A DNA stretch of 64,000 bases from Candidatus Jettenia sp. (GCA_021650895.1 CP091278.1:2757659-2821658), one strand, 5' to 3'. Shown: positions 26,127 through 35,426, counted from the stretch's first letter. The notes: generated by a model not told the origin, from the sequence alone. Program-made: numbers and translations.

Positions 26127-26210
26127 TGTTCACGAACACTGTCCACGGTTACAAGACCCTTTACTTTGCGTCCTCCGATCACTCGGAGTTTACCTTTGTC
26201 GAATATTTAC
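26127..26210 (-). promoter_or_regulatory. Candidate GEMM-I (cyclic di-GMP-I) riboswitch
   Basis: Minus strand shows AAAGGTAAA, helix CTCCGA, a GTGA (GNRA) loop, TCGGAG, then GACGCAAAG and, 4 bases on, GGGTCT. This is the conserved core of GEMM-I: GG-Y-AAA before P2, a GNRA-capped P2, GACGCAAAG after it, and the GGGYCU start of P3. The position equivalent to G20 is G, as in c-di-GMP rather than cGAMP binders. P3 and its tetraloop receptor are not clear by eye, and the 3' side (CAGTGTTCGTGAA) fits the usual end only loosely. A terminator and a secreted metalloprotease follow. Confidence 0.62.
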
Positions 26211-26368
26211 CGCACTACTATTTTGACCTTAATATGTCAATTTATAAACCAAAAATCAAGGAAATTATTATTCTTTTGAACTACAAAAGTTTTCCTGAAA
26301 GGATGACTCTTCTATTTTAGTATCCCGAATGAACCAGTTTCTCTCCTCAGGAATTGTAGATAACTTAG

Positions 26369-28418
26369 CTAGCGTGACTTTACTAAAGTAAAGGCAATAC
26401 AAAGTCATAAAGTATTGACAGATAAGGAGAAAGCGATTGTTTTGTGTGTATACACTGATATATAGGGTAAGAGGCGAAAAAGGATGGAGTAGAGAAGTGG
26501 ATTGGAATTAGGCGTATACATGCGATATTTACTGATAAAATAAGAAATATCCTTCTCAAGAGACAGGGAAAAATACTTGACTAAAATACTGTGAAAGTGG
26601 TAATGTATACACAACCTATGGCAACCATACAAAAACGAGTATCACGGGGACGTACCTACTGGAGTATTGTTGAATCACGCAGGGTTAATGGCAAACCAAG
26701 ACCTGTTATCCTGGAATATCTCGGTACTGCTGAAGCACTTCTCAAAAGGCTCCAGCAGGACGGTGTTTCCAGGAAAGTACGCAGCTATAGTCATGGCAGT
26801 GTTTCTCTTGTTCTGAGGATAGCAGAGGAACTCCACATTGTGCAGGCCATAAATAGACAGATAAAAGGGAAACAAATCCGTGATGGGTTTACCGTTGGTG
26901 GTTCATTACTGCTGGCAGCAATGGGAAGGATATGTCAGCCTACCAGTAAAAGAGGGTGGTATGAGGGATGGGCAAGGCATACGAGTCTTTCTTACCTGAT
27001 AGGGATGTCACTGAAGAAGCTTGATAGCCAACATTTTTGGAACCAGATGGATACTCTTGACCAAGAGGCAATACCGTCAATCGAAGAAGAGGTAATCAAG
27101 ATGCTCATCGAGAAGCAGAACATAACCCTTGATACCTTGCTGTGTGATACGAGTAATTTTTTTACGTACCTTGATTCTGCCAATGAGCAGTGCCGTGTTG
27201 CTCAAAGAGGATATAATAAACAAAAGAGAATGGACTTGAAACAGTTTGGATTATTTCTTGTAGTTTCTCGCCAGGATCAGATACCTCTTTTGCACAAGGT
27301 CTATCAAGGCAATCTCTCGGATAAGACCATTTTTCAGGAACAATTCAAAGATGTCGTAAAGAGATTGAAAGCTCTTTGTGGGTCGGTAGAGGACATGACA
27401 GTAGTGTTTGACCAGGGAAATAACTCCAAAAAGATAGTCCAGGAGGTAAACAACACGGTGAGCTTTATCGGCTCTGTGTCTCCGTATCAGCAGAGACCCC
27501 TTCTGGAGGAGGCAAATAGATCGATGAGCACCATAACGCTGAAGGGTCGCAGGGTTGATTGTTATCGAGTAAGAACCCTTCTGTGGCAGATGGATCTCAC
27601 CCTGATCGTGTATATTTCAGAGAAACTGCGTCAGGGACAATCCCGAGGACTTGAACAGAGCATAAAAAAACTCTTTGGCAAACTCAGCAAACTCCAAGAG
27701 AACATCAGAGTACCGACCCAAAGGGGCAAGAAAAGAACGCCTGAGGAGTTAGAAAAGAAGATCACCACACTGATCGCATCGAGTGTACCCGAAGGTCTTA
27801 TTGGCTGGCAGATACACAGCAGGGGGAAAGGTGATGCGTTTGAGCTGAACTATTGGATCAATCACCAGCAGTTAGAGTTTTTGAAAGACCAGTGGTTTGG
27901 ACGCCGTATCTTAATGACGAATCGTCATCAGTGGAGTACCGAGGAGATTATCCTGGCGTATTGGGGACAGCATAAGGTGGAATATATCTTTAAAAATCTC
28001 AAAAACCCATTTCACTTAAGCCTCCGGCCTCAGTATCACTGGACGGATCACAAGATTGAAGTCCATGGATTTCTCTGTGTCCTTGCCTTTCTTCTGGGTA
28101 TGGTTGCTTATAAAAGAGCACAAGAACAAGCTCATTTTCGGGGCTCAGTTCATACCTTATTGGAACACCTCTCATCAATACGACTTGCAACACTGATTGA
28201 AAATCCTTCAGAGAAAACGAAAGGAACCTATAAGGCGACCTACTGTCTTGAGCACATGGATGAAGACCTTCAAGCCCTTGCAGACGCTTTAGGAATATCC
28301 CATAAAAGAGATAAAATTACCATCCCCTTCAGTGTATACACGTAAAAAATTCTCTTTCTTTACTATTGCCAATGTCTTATGACTTATTTTGGCCTTTACT
28401 TTAGTAAACTCACGCTAG
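26369..28418 (+). mobile_element. Complete IS1634/IS4-type insertion sequence
   Basis: Ends are CTAGCGTGACTTTACTAAAG at 26369 and the inverted CTTTAGTAAACTCACGCTAG ending at 28418. About 27 bases pair with one or two mismatches (one C/G difference near base 10). The ends also contain an inner palindrome, CTTTACT-AAAGTAAAG. One full-length transposase gene lies between. No unambiguous target duplication is seen (TTAG on the left, AAAT on the right). It sits about 110 bp upstream of the riboswitch-promoter region of the metalloprotease. Confidence 0.85.
26618..28345 (+). CDS. IS1634-like transposase (DDE type)
   Basis: 575 residues from ATG 26618 (MATIQKRVSRGRTYWSIVES, the usual start); GTG 26591 and ATG 26603 are in-frame alternatives, none with a clear ribosome site. 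The DDE features are LLCDTSNFFTYLD, VVFDQGNNSKKIVQE and a late YWGQHKVEYIFKNLKNPFHL with the final Glu. It differs clearly from the transposase at 12892, so it is a second type of IS. Intact frame and intact ends suggest an active element. Confidence 0.85.
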   Translation: MATIQKRVSRGRTYWSIVESRRVNGKPRPVILEYLGTAEALLKRLQQDGVSRKVRSYSHGSVSLVLRIAEELHIVQAINRQIKGKQIRDGFTVGGSLLLAAMGRICQPTSKRGWYEGWARHTSLSYLIGMSLKKLDSQHFWNQMDTLDQEAIPSIEEEVIKMLIEKQNITLDTLLCDTSNFFTYLDSANEQCRVAQRGYNKQKRMDLKQFGLFLVVSRQDQIPLLHKVYQGNLSDKTIFQEQFKDVVKRLKALCGSVEDMTVVFDQGNNSKKIVQEVNNTVSFIGSVSPYQQRPLLEEANRSMSTITLKGRRVDCYRVRTLLWQMDLTLIVYISEKLRQGQSRGLEQSIKKLFGKLSKLQENIRVPTQRGKKRTPEELEKKITTLIASSVPEGLIGWQIHSRGKGDAFELNYWINHQQLEFLKDQWFGRRILMTNRHQWSTEEIILAYWGQHKVEYIFKNLKNPFHLSLRPQYHWTDHKIEVHGFLCVLAFLLGMVAYKRAQEQAHFRGSVHTLLEHLSSIRLATLIENPSEKTKGTYKATYCLEHMDEDLQALADALGISHKRDKITIPFSVYT

Positions 28419-28950
28419 AAATACTCCAGTAATTATTCTTTTGTTACCCAATATCAACTTGATGTACAAGAATTTTTACTTTGTATAAGCGGGTTCAGGG
28501 TGGCACGGACAAACTCTGTTTGTCCGTGCTTGTTTCAGTATCGGAGTGGAGAGAGAATATCATATACTGACAAACAAAGTTTGTCAGTGCCACCCCGGCT
28601 AAATAGTACCTTGATGTGTAAGTTATTACGTACCATAACTCTATTGAATTTATCTATAGCTCAGGGGTGAACCTTATCACTTCCATATCTGAAGGGATTT
28701 TTTCCCTGGATGGTTATTCGTTTCTCCTGTATTGGTTTGGTAAAGGATGTTGAATTTGAAGAAAAATATAAAATATTGGGGAACAATCAGGCTGAGTTTA
28801 CCTATGATACATGGTAATCATACGAGATCTTACTTTTAATTTAAAAAGGAATAGTTTATATTTTTTATTTTTCATGATATAGTATGAAAATATTATTTCA
28901 TTTTTAATAGATTGATACTTAAAATATTGCTAAATTTGGCAATCAGGAAT
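28419..28950. other. Gap with paired palindromic repeats upstream of the O-antigen-ligase-like gene
   Basis: About 530 bases with no gene. Two copies of the GGTGGCACGGACAAAC hairpin stand in opposite directions (28504-28528 and 28566-28596). The last 100 bases are very AT-rich, with TATAGTATGAAAATA before the gene; no clear -35/-10 pair was chosen. Confidence 0.5.
28504..28596. repeat. GGTGGCACGGACAAAC hairpin, copies 3 and 4, in inverted pair
   Basis: Copy 3: CACGGACAAAC-TCT-GTTTGTCCGTG (28504-28528). Copy 4: ACTGACAAAC-AAA-GTTTGTCAGT (28566-28588) followed by GCCACCCC, the reverse of the GGGTGGC that precedes copy 3. The pair forms a larger inverted repeat. Confidence 0.8.
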
Positions 28951-31620
28951 ATGAATGAAAATAAAATGAAAAATATTTTCAAAAATATAATGATACATGG
29001 TGATACAGTAATAATAAGTTTATTACTGGCTGCCGTTATTGTCGTTCCTCTGTTCTTCGATATTCGCCTTTACAGCGTTTTCGATCTTAGCAAGGTGACT
29101 GCTCTCTATTTGTTAACGATAGCCATTCTTGTTGTATGGTCGATCATGTTTGCTTTGAATTTTCATTTTACCTGTTCACATACTTCAATAGATATTCCTA
29201 TCCTCGCCTATATAGGAGTTTTTATTATTTCATCAATTCTTTCTATAAACCCCATGATGAGTCTCTTTGGCACCTATAAGCGTTTTGAGGGTTTAACTGC
29301 CACGGTATGTTATATCTTTCTTTTTTATACTACGGTCAATTTTGTAACGACAAAAAAAAGGTTTTATTTCCTGTTAATCTCAATTATCATCGGCGCTGCC
29401 ATCTCATCATGCTATGGAATTGCACAGCATATCGGGTTTGATATTTTCAAATGGAGTAGTTTTGAAGCCCGCCGGGTGTTCTCAACCTTTGGGAATCCCG
29501 TATTTTTTTCGACCTACCTTGTTATGACTTTACCTTTAGCCGTTGTCTTATTTTTGGGTAACTCTTTTGAAAGAAAAGAGTCACCTCCGATAAGAAGTCC
29601 TCATATCGTATGGTTTTTTTTTGCGTTATCCTTAATTATTTACACTACCTTTTGGCTCACCAATACCCGCGCATGTTTTGTGGCACTTCTTGGAGGATTC
29701 ATTCCTCTGTTCTTTTTTGTTTCCAAATGGCGCCTTACGAAAAGATATAAAAATGTAATTCTCATTGTTTTATATATCCTTATCGGGATAGCATTTAACG
29801 TAAGGCATGAAACCTCGGTTATTAAGCATTTTACCGCTGATGTAAAGGCAGCCGATTCCCCCGAATCTTCCGTAAGTAAAGGAGAATCAAAGAAATTGCC
29901 GGATTTTGATAATACACACAATAAATCAAGGCCGTGGATTACTGCCCACTTGTCCGTTGCCGGTTCATCTTTTTCCCGCATATTCCAATACCTGGCTGCT
30001 CTTGAGATTATTAAAGATTACCCTGTTTTTGGTATTGGACCAGATACCATAGGTATTGTTTACCAAAAAAACCTTGCAAAGATATTTTCACTGCGAGAAA
30101 GTGACCAGGGGTTTCCTTTTCCGAGACAGGATAGAATTCACAACGATATTCTCGATACGGTTGTCACTCGCGGTATTTTTGGCCTGGGTACTTACCTATG
30201 GCTGCTGGCAGCCTTTGGAATATATATTGGTAAAAATTACAAAAAGTTAACAAGTGAAAACAAATTACTCATGCTGGGGCTTTTAACGGGAGTACTTTGT
30301 TATCTCATTCAAAACGAGTTTAGTTTTGGAAATACACCTATTGTCATGCTCTTCTGGATAATGATGGGGCTCTGTATCTCAATAATAAAGATACAAGAGA
30401 GAGAGGAATGGGTAATAACCGGGGAATTCCGGAAAGATGCGAAGCTGCAAAGTCCAGGTAATGGGAAAAATCGATATGTTCAAACTCCTGCTTTCACAAT
30501 TTCCCGAATTTCCAACTTTTCCAGATGGCTATGTTGTGGAACTGTGCTGACGGTATTAGGCTTCATTCTCATCTTTATTATTCGGGTTTACAGGGCAGAT
30601 GCATACTTTGAATGTGGAAGGAGGGTCTTTGGGTATGAGGGTGAAAACGCTCACGGTAAAGTAGAAAAAGGACTCTATCTTATGAAACATGCTACACATC
30701 TCAATCCATACGAGACATTCTATCGTGATGAACTGTGCAGGGTATATATACAAATGGCATTTAAAACAAAAAATGAGGTGTGGATACAGGGTACGTACGA
30801 TGAGGCCAATAATTCTTTAAAGTTAATTCCAGAACATTTTTTAAGCTTTTTCCAGCTAGGCATAATATATCAAATGTTAGCTGAAAACTTCAAACGGGAT
30901 ACTATAGACGATGCTATTACCTGTTATAAAAAGGCTATCGAGATGGATGCATTTCAAGCCCCTTTTCATAGCAATCTTGCTTCTTTGTATGCTGGAAAAG
31001 GTGATTTTGATTCTGCAATTGAAGAACTCTATCAGGCATATCTGATACGGCCTTATGAATTACCTTATGTAGAGCGTTTATCCAATATTTTTTTGCAAAA
31101 AGGTGATTGGGAGAGAGCTATTATTTTCACCATGAAAGCTATTGAGCTTAATCCGGCAGAGCCAGGCAATCATAATAAACTGGGGGTCATTCTTAACAAA
31201 AAGCAGATGTATGAAGAAGCCATTATCGAATTCAAAAAGGCGGTAGAAATAAACCCGAAAGAGCCTATGTATACGCATAATCTGGCTAGTACGCTGGTTG
31301 CTCAGGGTAAAGATGCTGATGCAGAACAGATTATTCAAACGTTCAACGAGATGCATCCTCATCACCGATATATACGTATCCGTTTGCTTTTAGCCAATAT
31401 TTACTTAGGGAGTAACCATTGGGAAAAAGTAGTTTCTGAATGCGAGCAAATTGTTAAGATAGACGATAAATCAGCAGAAGCGTATAAGATGCTTGGTATT
31501 GCTTATTATCGTATGCATCAATTTGAACTTGCGGGGAAAATGTTAAGCCATGCCCTTACGCTAAAAGCGGATGATCAGGAAATAAAAGATTTACTTACGG
31601 CGATTTCATCGAATAAATAA
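28951..31620 (+). CDS. O-antigen ligase-like membrane protein with C-terminal TPR repeats
   Basis: 889 residues from ATG 28951 (AGG 4 bases upstream; a TTG at 28912 is an upstream alternative). About ten membrane helices fill residues 15-450. The Wzy_C/WaaL-type region is marked by TFGNPVFFSTYLVMTLPLAV, then a periplasmic loop of about 100 residues with FQYLAALEIIKDYPVFGIGP. A helix near residue 550 is followed by about eight TPR-like units (for example AITCYKKAIEMDAFQAPFHS, AIEELYQAYLIRPYELPYVE). Such O-antigen ligase/polymerase-TPR fusions transfer or polymerise glycans at the periplasmic face. The substrate is unknown, and no glycan cluster surrounds it. Confidence 0.85.
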   Translation: MNENKMKNIFKNIMIHGDTVIISLLLAAVIVVPLFFDIRLYSVFDLSKVTALYLLTIAILVVWSIMFALNFHFTCSHTSIDIPILAYIGVFIISSILSINPMMSLFGTYKRFEGLTATVCYIFLFYTTVNFVTTKKRFYFLLISIIIGAAISSCYGIAQHIGFDIFKWSSFEARRVFSTFGNPVFFSTYLVMTLPLAVVLFLGNSFERKESPPIRSPHIVWFFFALSLIIYTTFWLTNTRACFVALLGGFIPLFFFVSKWRLTKRYKNVILIVLYILIGIAFNVRHETSVIKHFTADVKAADSPESSVSKGESKKLPDFDNTHNKSRPWITAHLSVAGSSFSRIFQYLAALEIIKDYPVFGIGPDTIGIVYQKNLAKIFSLRESDQGFPFPRQDRIHNDILDTVVTRGIFGLGTYLWLLAAFGIYIGKNYKKLTSENKLLMLGLLTGVLCYLIQNEFSFGNTPIVMLFWIMMGLCISIIKIQEREEWVITGEFRKDAKLQSPGNGKNRYVQTPAFTISRISNFSRWLCCGTVLTVLGFILIFIIRVYRADAYFECGRRVFGYEGENAHGKVEKGLYLMKHATHLNPYETFYRDELCRVYIQMAFKTKNEVWIQGTYDEANNSLKLIPEHFLSFFQLGIIYQMLAENFKRDTIDDAITCYKKAIEMDAFQAPFHSNLASLYAGKGDFDSAIEELYQAYLIRPYELPYVERLSNIFLQKGDWERAIIFTMKAIELNPAEPGNHNKLGVILNKKQMYEEAIIEFKKAVEINPKEPMYTHNLASTLVAQGKDADAEQIIQTFNEMHPHHRYIRIRLLLANIYLGSNHWEKVVSECEQIVKIDDKSAEAYKMLGIAYYRMHQFELAGKMLSHALTLKADDQEIKDLLTAISSNK

Positions 31621-31626
31621 AATTAC

Positions 31627-33012
31627 ATGGAAACCTTTTTTAATCCTTCATCGGTTGCAATTATTGGTGCTACAGAAAAACCAGGGAGTATTCCCGGTAT
31701 TATTGTAAAAAATCTTCTTGATATGGGGTTTGGCGGTAAGATATATCCCGTTAATCCGAAATACGGGAATATCTTTGGTTTAAAATGTTTTCCTTCAATA
31801 CTTGACATCCCCGATGAAATAGCATTAACGGTGATCGCTGTACCTGCCTTATTTGTATTAGATATTTTGAAGCAGCATGCCCTGAAGCAAATCCATTATT
31901 CTATAATCATCAGCGCTGGTTTTCGGGAAATGGGGCCGGAAGGTATTGAGATGGAAGAAAAGATCAGGCAAGTTGCGATTGAAAACAAAATCCGAATCAT
32001 CGGACCTAACTGCCTGGGTGTTCTCGATAATTATACAAATTTTACTACCTCCTTCTTACCGAGAGAAAGGGTAAGTAAGCCGAAAAAAGGTTCACTATCG
32101 ATCCTTTCTCAAAGTGGCGCCTTTGCTATCGCACTCTTAGATCTGGCAACACAGGAAGGGTTAGGCATAGCCAGGATGATAAATTATGGAAATAGAATTG
32201 ATGTGGGAGAATCTGCCCTTTTGCCTTTCTTAACCAGTGATAGTTCTACAAAAGTTATTGCTCTCTACATGGAATCAGTTGATCATGGGCGAAAGTTTAT
32301 TGAAGTGGCTAAGGCATGCTCAAAGAAAAAACCTATTGTAGTATTAAAGGTTGGGAAGGGTGAGGCAGGCATCGCTGCTGCCAAATCTCACACAGGGGCT
32401 ATCGCAGGAAAGTATGAAATCTACAAGGCTGCATTTTTAAAATCAGGTATTATTGAAGCAAACGGTCTTGAGGAGTTTATTGATGGTGTTAAAGCGCTTT
32501 CCATGCAAAATCCACCGAAAGGGAATCGGATCTTGATTGTTACAAATGGCGGTGGTTTTGGCGTTATTGTAGCCGATCACTGTTCGGAGAATGGTTTGGA
32601 AGTCCCGCCTCCATCCCGTCAGTTAAAAGAGAAATTGAGAAGCAGGCTCTCAAAATTCTATGTAGTTAATAATCCGGTTGATCTAACAGGAAGCGCCTCT
32701 GACGAAGATTATCGCATTGCGATACATACTTGCATGGCCGAAAGCGATGAATATGATGCCGCTATTATCATACCACTTATGGCTCCGCAGGGTATGACAG
32801 AAAAGGTAGTAGATCATATTGCTGATACGATGAAAGTATCAGGAAAACCTGGCGTTATTTGTACCGTAGGCGGGGTATTTACTATGAAGGTAAAGCAGTT
32901 ACTTGAAGAACGCATGTTCCCTGTTTATCCCTCTCCGGAACGCAGTGCAAAAGCTATGGCAATGTTGTTCAGAAGGAAAATTTTACAAGATGGTGTTTTA
33001 CATCCATTATGA
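31627..33012 (+). CDS. NDP-forming acyl-CoA synthetase, alpha subunit
   Basis: 461 residues: an N-terminal CoA-binding Rossmann domain (SSVAIIGATEKPGSIPGIIV, IIGPNCLGVLDNYTNFTTS), then the two succinyl-CoA-ligase-like domains, with LSQSGAFAIALLDLATQEGL and the phospho-histidine site AKSHTGAIAGKYEIYKAAF. This is the alpha part of ADP-forming acetyl/acyl-CoA synthetases, which make ATP and a free acid from acyl-CoA and ADP. The beta (ATP-grasp) part is neither fused nor next door, so it must be encoded elsewhere. It begins 7 bases after the preceding gene. A long structured terminator follows. Confidence 0.9.
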   Translation: METFFNPSSVAIIGATEKPGSIPGIIVKNLLDMGFGGKIYPVNPKYGNIFGLKCFPSILDIPDEIALTVIAVPALFVLDILKQHALKQIHYSIIISAGFREMGPEGIEMEEKIRQVAIENKIRIIGPNCLGVLDNYTNFTTSFLPRERVSKPKKGSLSILSQSGAFAIALLDLATQEGLGIARMINYGNRIDVGESALLPFLTSDSSTKVIALYMESVDHGRKFIEVAKACSKKKPIVVLKVGKGEAGIAAAKSHTGAIAGKYEIYKAAFLKSGIIEANGLEEFIDGVKALSMQNPPKGNRILIVTNGGGFGVIVADHCSENGLEVPPPSRQLKEKLRSRLSKFYVVNNPVDLTGSASDEDYRIAIHTCMAESDEYDAAIIIPLMAPQGMTEKVVDHIADTMKVSGKPGVICTVGGVFTMKVKQLLEERMFPVYPSPERSAKAMAMLFRRKILQDGVLHPL

Positions 33013-33157
33013 TAAAAAATACTTGCATTTTGGGTCAGTGTACCGCTATAGTATTTCTTTCCTGAAATTTCCATCTTGCCTGTCCGTTGATAGATTCTGT
33101 AAATTTTAGATTTTCATTCACAAACAGGTTAATATTTGGTAGATTAAAAACATATAA

Positions 33158-33248
33158 AGCGTCGGTGTCGGGGAAAAGCCTTGGTTTTAACATGCTCAGT
33201 TTTGGGCTTATCTGAGCAGCTTCGGCACCAGCGCTCTTTTTATTTTTT
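33158..33248 (+). terminator. Large structured terminator between the acyl-CoA synthetase gene and moxR
   Basis: AGCGTCGGTGTCG (33158-33170) pairs with CGGCACCAGCGCT (33223-33235) apart from one mismatch and wobbles. An inner helix GCTCAG/CTGAGC (33194-33217) sits inside, and TTTTTATTTTTT follows. The size (about 77 bases) and two-tier structure are more than a plain terminator needs; a regulated leader for moxR, whose ATG is 11 bases past the T-tract, is possible. Confidence 0.72.
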
Positions 33249-33258
33249 ATGATAAATT

Positions 33259-34269
33259 ATGACTGTGAATGAAATTGAGAAAACAGACCTTCAGGCTATC
33301 GATAAGATAGTTAAGGGAAGTTTAGAAATAAAAAAACAGATTGCAAAGGTTATTATAGGGCAAGAGAAGGTAGTTGAAGACCTCCTTATAGCCCTGTTTT
33401 GTAAAGGACATTGCCTTTTCGTGGGGGTACCGGGACTTGCAAAGACACTTCTCGTCAGCACCCTTGCAGAAGTTTTAAATCTGAAATTTAATCGTATACA
33501 ATTTACCCCTGATCTCATGCCTGCGGATATCACAGGAACTGATATATTAGAACAGGATCATGCTACCGGGAAAAGATTTTTTAAATTTATCAAAGGTCCT
33601 ATCTTCTCAAATATTCTCATTGCCGATGAAATCAACCGTACACCGCCAAAAACACAGGCAGCGTTGTTACAGGCAATGCAGGAATATAAAGTCACAGCTA
33701 GTGGCACTACCTATGGACTTGACCTTCCCTTTGTCGTCTTTGCTACCCAAAATCCTATTGAACAGGAAGGTACGTACCCCTTGCCCGAGGCGCAACTGGA
33801 CCGATTTATGTTTCAGATCAATGTCCAATATCCCTCTCAAAAAGAAGAAGTTGAAATTGTACGGACAACGACATCGGCTTTTAAGCCAACGGTAGAGAAG
33901 ATTTTTAATCCGGAAGAAATCAAGGAGCTTCAAGACCTTGTTACCAGAGTGCCTGTAGCGGATTATGTTATCGAGTACGCCGTAAGATTGGTACGGGCAT
34001 CCAGGCCGGCGGACCCAAGTGCGCCTGATTTTATAAAAAAGTGGATTAACTGGGGAGCAGGACCCCGTGCCTCTCAATATCTTATCCTCGGAGGCAAGGC
34101 ACGTGCCCTGTTGAACGGTAGATATGCTGTTACTTGCAATGACGTCAGGGCAATTGCCAGACCTATCTTACAACACCGTATTCTCACGAACTTTCATGCT
34201 GAAGCCGAAGGAAAGTCATCCTTACACATCATCGATCAATTACTTGATACCGTAAAAGAGCACATATAA
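33259..34269 (+). CDS. MoxR-family AAA+ ATPase
   Basis: 336 residues, usual size. Walker A GVPGLAKTLL near residue 57, Walker B ILIADEINRTPPKTQAALLQ, and FVVFATQNPIEQEGTYPLPE, the hallmark MoxR stretch, then EAQLDRFMF. MoxR ATPases act as chaperones that mature partner proteins with VWA domains. It heads the MoxR-DUF58-BatA group, which here is broken by an island after the DUF58 gene. There is no ribosome site before ATG 33259 (GATAAATT precedes it), and the terminator above ends 11 bases upstream. Confidence 0.94.
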   Translation: MTVNEIEKTDLQAIDKIVKGSLEIKKQIAKVIIGQEKVVEDLLIALFCKGHCLFVGVPGLAKTLLVSTLAEVLNLKFNRIQFTPDLMPADITGTDILEQDHATGKRFFKFIKGPIFSNILIADEINRTPPKTQAALLQAMQEYKVTASGTTYGLDLPFVVFATQNPIEQEGTYPLPEAQLDRFMFQINVQYPSQKEEVEIVRTTTSAFKPTVEKIFNPEEIKELQDLVTRVPVADYVIEYAVRLVRASRPADPSAPDFIKKWINWGAGPRASQYLILGGKARALLNGRYAVTCNDVRAIARPILQHRILTNFHAEAEGKSSLHIIDQLLDTVKEHI

Positions 34270-34498
34270 TCAAAAGAAATAATGTGCAGTTCTCTGGCGA
34301 GAACCGTGAGGATAGGCAATCCTCCTTGTATTTCCTTTAGAAAAGGGAATACCGAAATTTTTATCTTTCGAGTTATCCTATTATCCTTTGTAAACCTTGC
34401 CAAAAACAAAAATTCCTATACAATTTAGAAAAATGGGATAAAATCGTAATGTATAATCGTATCTGATTTTTATTTTTGGCTTATCTGGTCTTGTTTTT

Positions 34499-35404
34499 AT
34501 GGCAGAAAATCCTTTTGATCCCGTAACGTTATCAAAAATTGCCAATCTGGAGTTACGCGCAAGAACTATTGTAGATGGGGCATTGTCGGGTATTCACAAA
34601 AGTCCCTTTAAAGGCTCCAGTATAGAATTCCTCGAACACAAAGAATATTCTCCGGGAGATGAGATAAAACACATTGATTGGAGGGTACATGCAAGGTCAG
34701 ATAAATATTACATTAAGCAGTTTGAGGAAGAAACCAATCTTAAATGCTATATATTCCTTGATGCGAGCGGATCAATGGGGTATAAATCGACCGGTGTAAG
34801 TAAATCTGAATATGCCGCGACCCTTGCAGCATCATTGGCCTATCTCTTATTAAAACAGTCTGACCTTGTTGGGTTAATCAGCTTTAGCGATAAGGTATTG
34901 CAATACATTCCCCCGCGATCCCGCATTACGCACCTGCATGCCCTGGTAAATGTTCTGACAGAGGTAAAGACAGCAGGTAAATCAAATATTGGCGATGTAC
35001 TAAAAGAATTTGTTGAAAAGATTGGGCGGCGTTCTTTGCTTATTGTTATATCCGATTTTTTTGATGATGTTGAAAAAATAGTGCATCAATTAAAATCCTT
35101 TCAATTTAAGAAAAATGATATTATTTTATTTCATATACTCGATTCATATGAGCTGACGTTTCCTTTTGAGACCATTACTTTTTTTGAATCCATGGAAGAC
35201 GAAAGGCGAATTCTAGCAGAGCCTAAGTCTATGAAAGAGCAGTATCTCTCCGAAATTAATCGTTTTATTGAGCAATTCAGACAAACCTGTTATGAGAATC
35301 AAATAGACTACCTGCTTATTGATACCTCGACACCGCTAGATCAGGCGTTAATCAAATTTCTTACCAGAAGAGCAGCCACCCCGCGTCCGGCCGGTAAACC
35401 ATAA
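34499..35404 (+). CDS. DUF58 domain protein (VWA-like)
   Basis: 301 residues. The DUF58 core GDEIKHIDWRVHARSDKYYI and KQFEEETNLKC is followed by IFLDASGSMGYKS, the MIDAS-type D-x-S-x-S site of a VWA fold. Family members are cytoplasmic or membrane-linked partners of MoxR ATPases. It lies 229 bases after moxR. The last codons (RRAATPRPAGKP) are normal in type. The gene that normally follows, the BatA-like VWA protein, is found 4.95 kb further on. Confidence 0.92.
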   Translation: MAENPFDPVTLSKIANLELRARTIVDGALSGIHKSPFKGSSIEFLEHKEYSPGDEIKHIDWRVHARSDKYYIKQFEEETNLKCYIFLDASGSMGYKSTGVSKSEYAATLAASLAYLLLKQSDLVGLISFSDKVLQYIPPRSRITHLHALVNVLTEVKTAGKSNIGDVLKEFVEKIGRRSLLIVISDFFDDVEKIVHQLKSFQFKKNDIILFHILDSYELTFPFETITFFESMEDERRILAEPKSMKEQYLSEINRFIEQFRQTCYENQIDYLLIDTSTPLDQALIKFLTRRAATPRPAGKP

Positions 35405-35426
35405 CATCAAACCTTTTACTAGACGT

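Larger units (their letters stand above)
25769..26368. other. Long regulated leader of the metalloprotease, then IS flank
   Basis: About 600 bases without a real gene. On the minus strand it holds, in order, a possible promoter (TTGATT 26259-26254, 17 bases, CATATT 26236-26231), the riboswitch, a linker hairpin (26085-26126), a terminator, and about 250 bases of leader. An open frame across it on the plus strand (25973-26320) is explained by these RNA structures. Confidence 0.6.

Noticed and set aside
26127-26210. cGAMP-specific (GEMM-Ib) aptamer
   Set aside because: The nucleotide equivalent to G20 appears to be G in my alignment, whereas cGAMP binders have A; only a covariance alignment can settle it.
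25973-26320. 115-codon open frame upstream of the metalloprotease, plus strand
   Set aside because: It runs through the terminator hairpin, the linker hairpin and the riboswitch core of the other strand, has no ribosome site and no family-like sequence.
26369-28418. Target-site duplication of the IS
   Set aside because: Flanks TTAG and AAAT do not match, and the TAG words near the ends depend on where the terminal repeat is cut, so no duplication is claimed.
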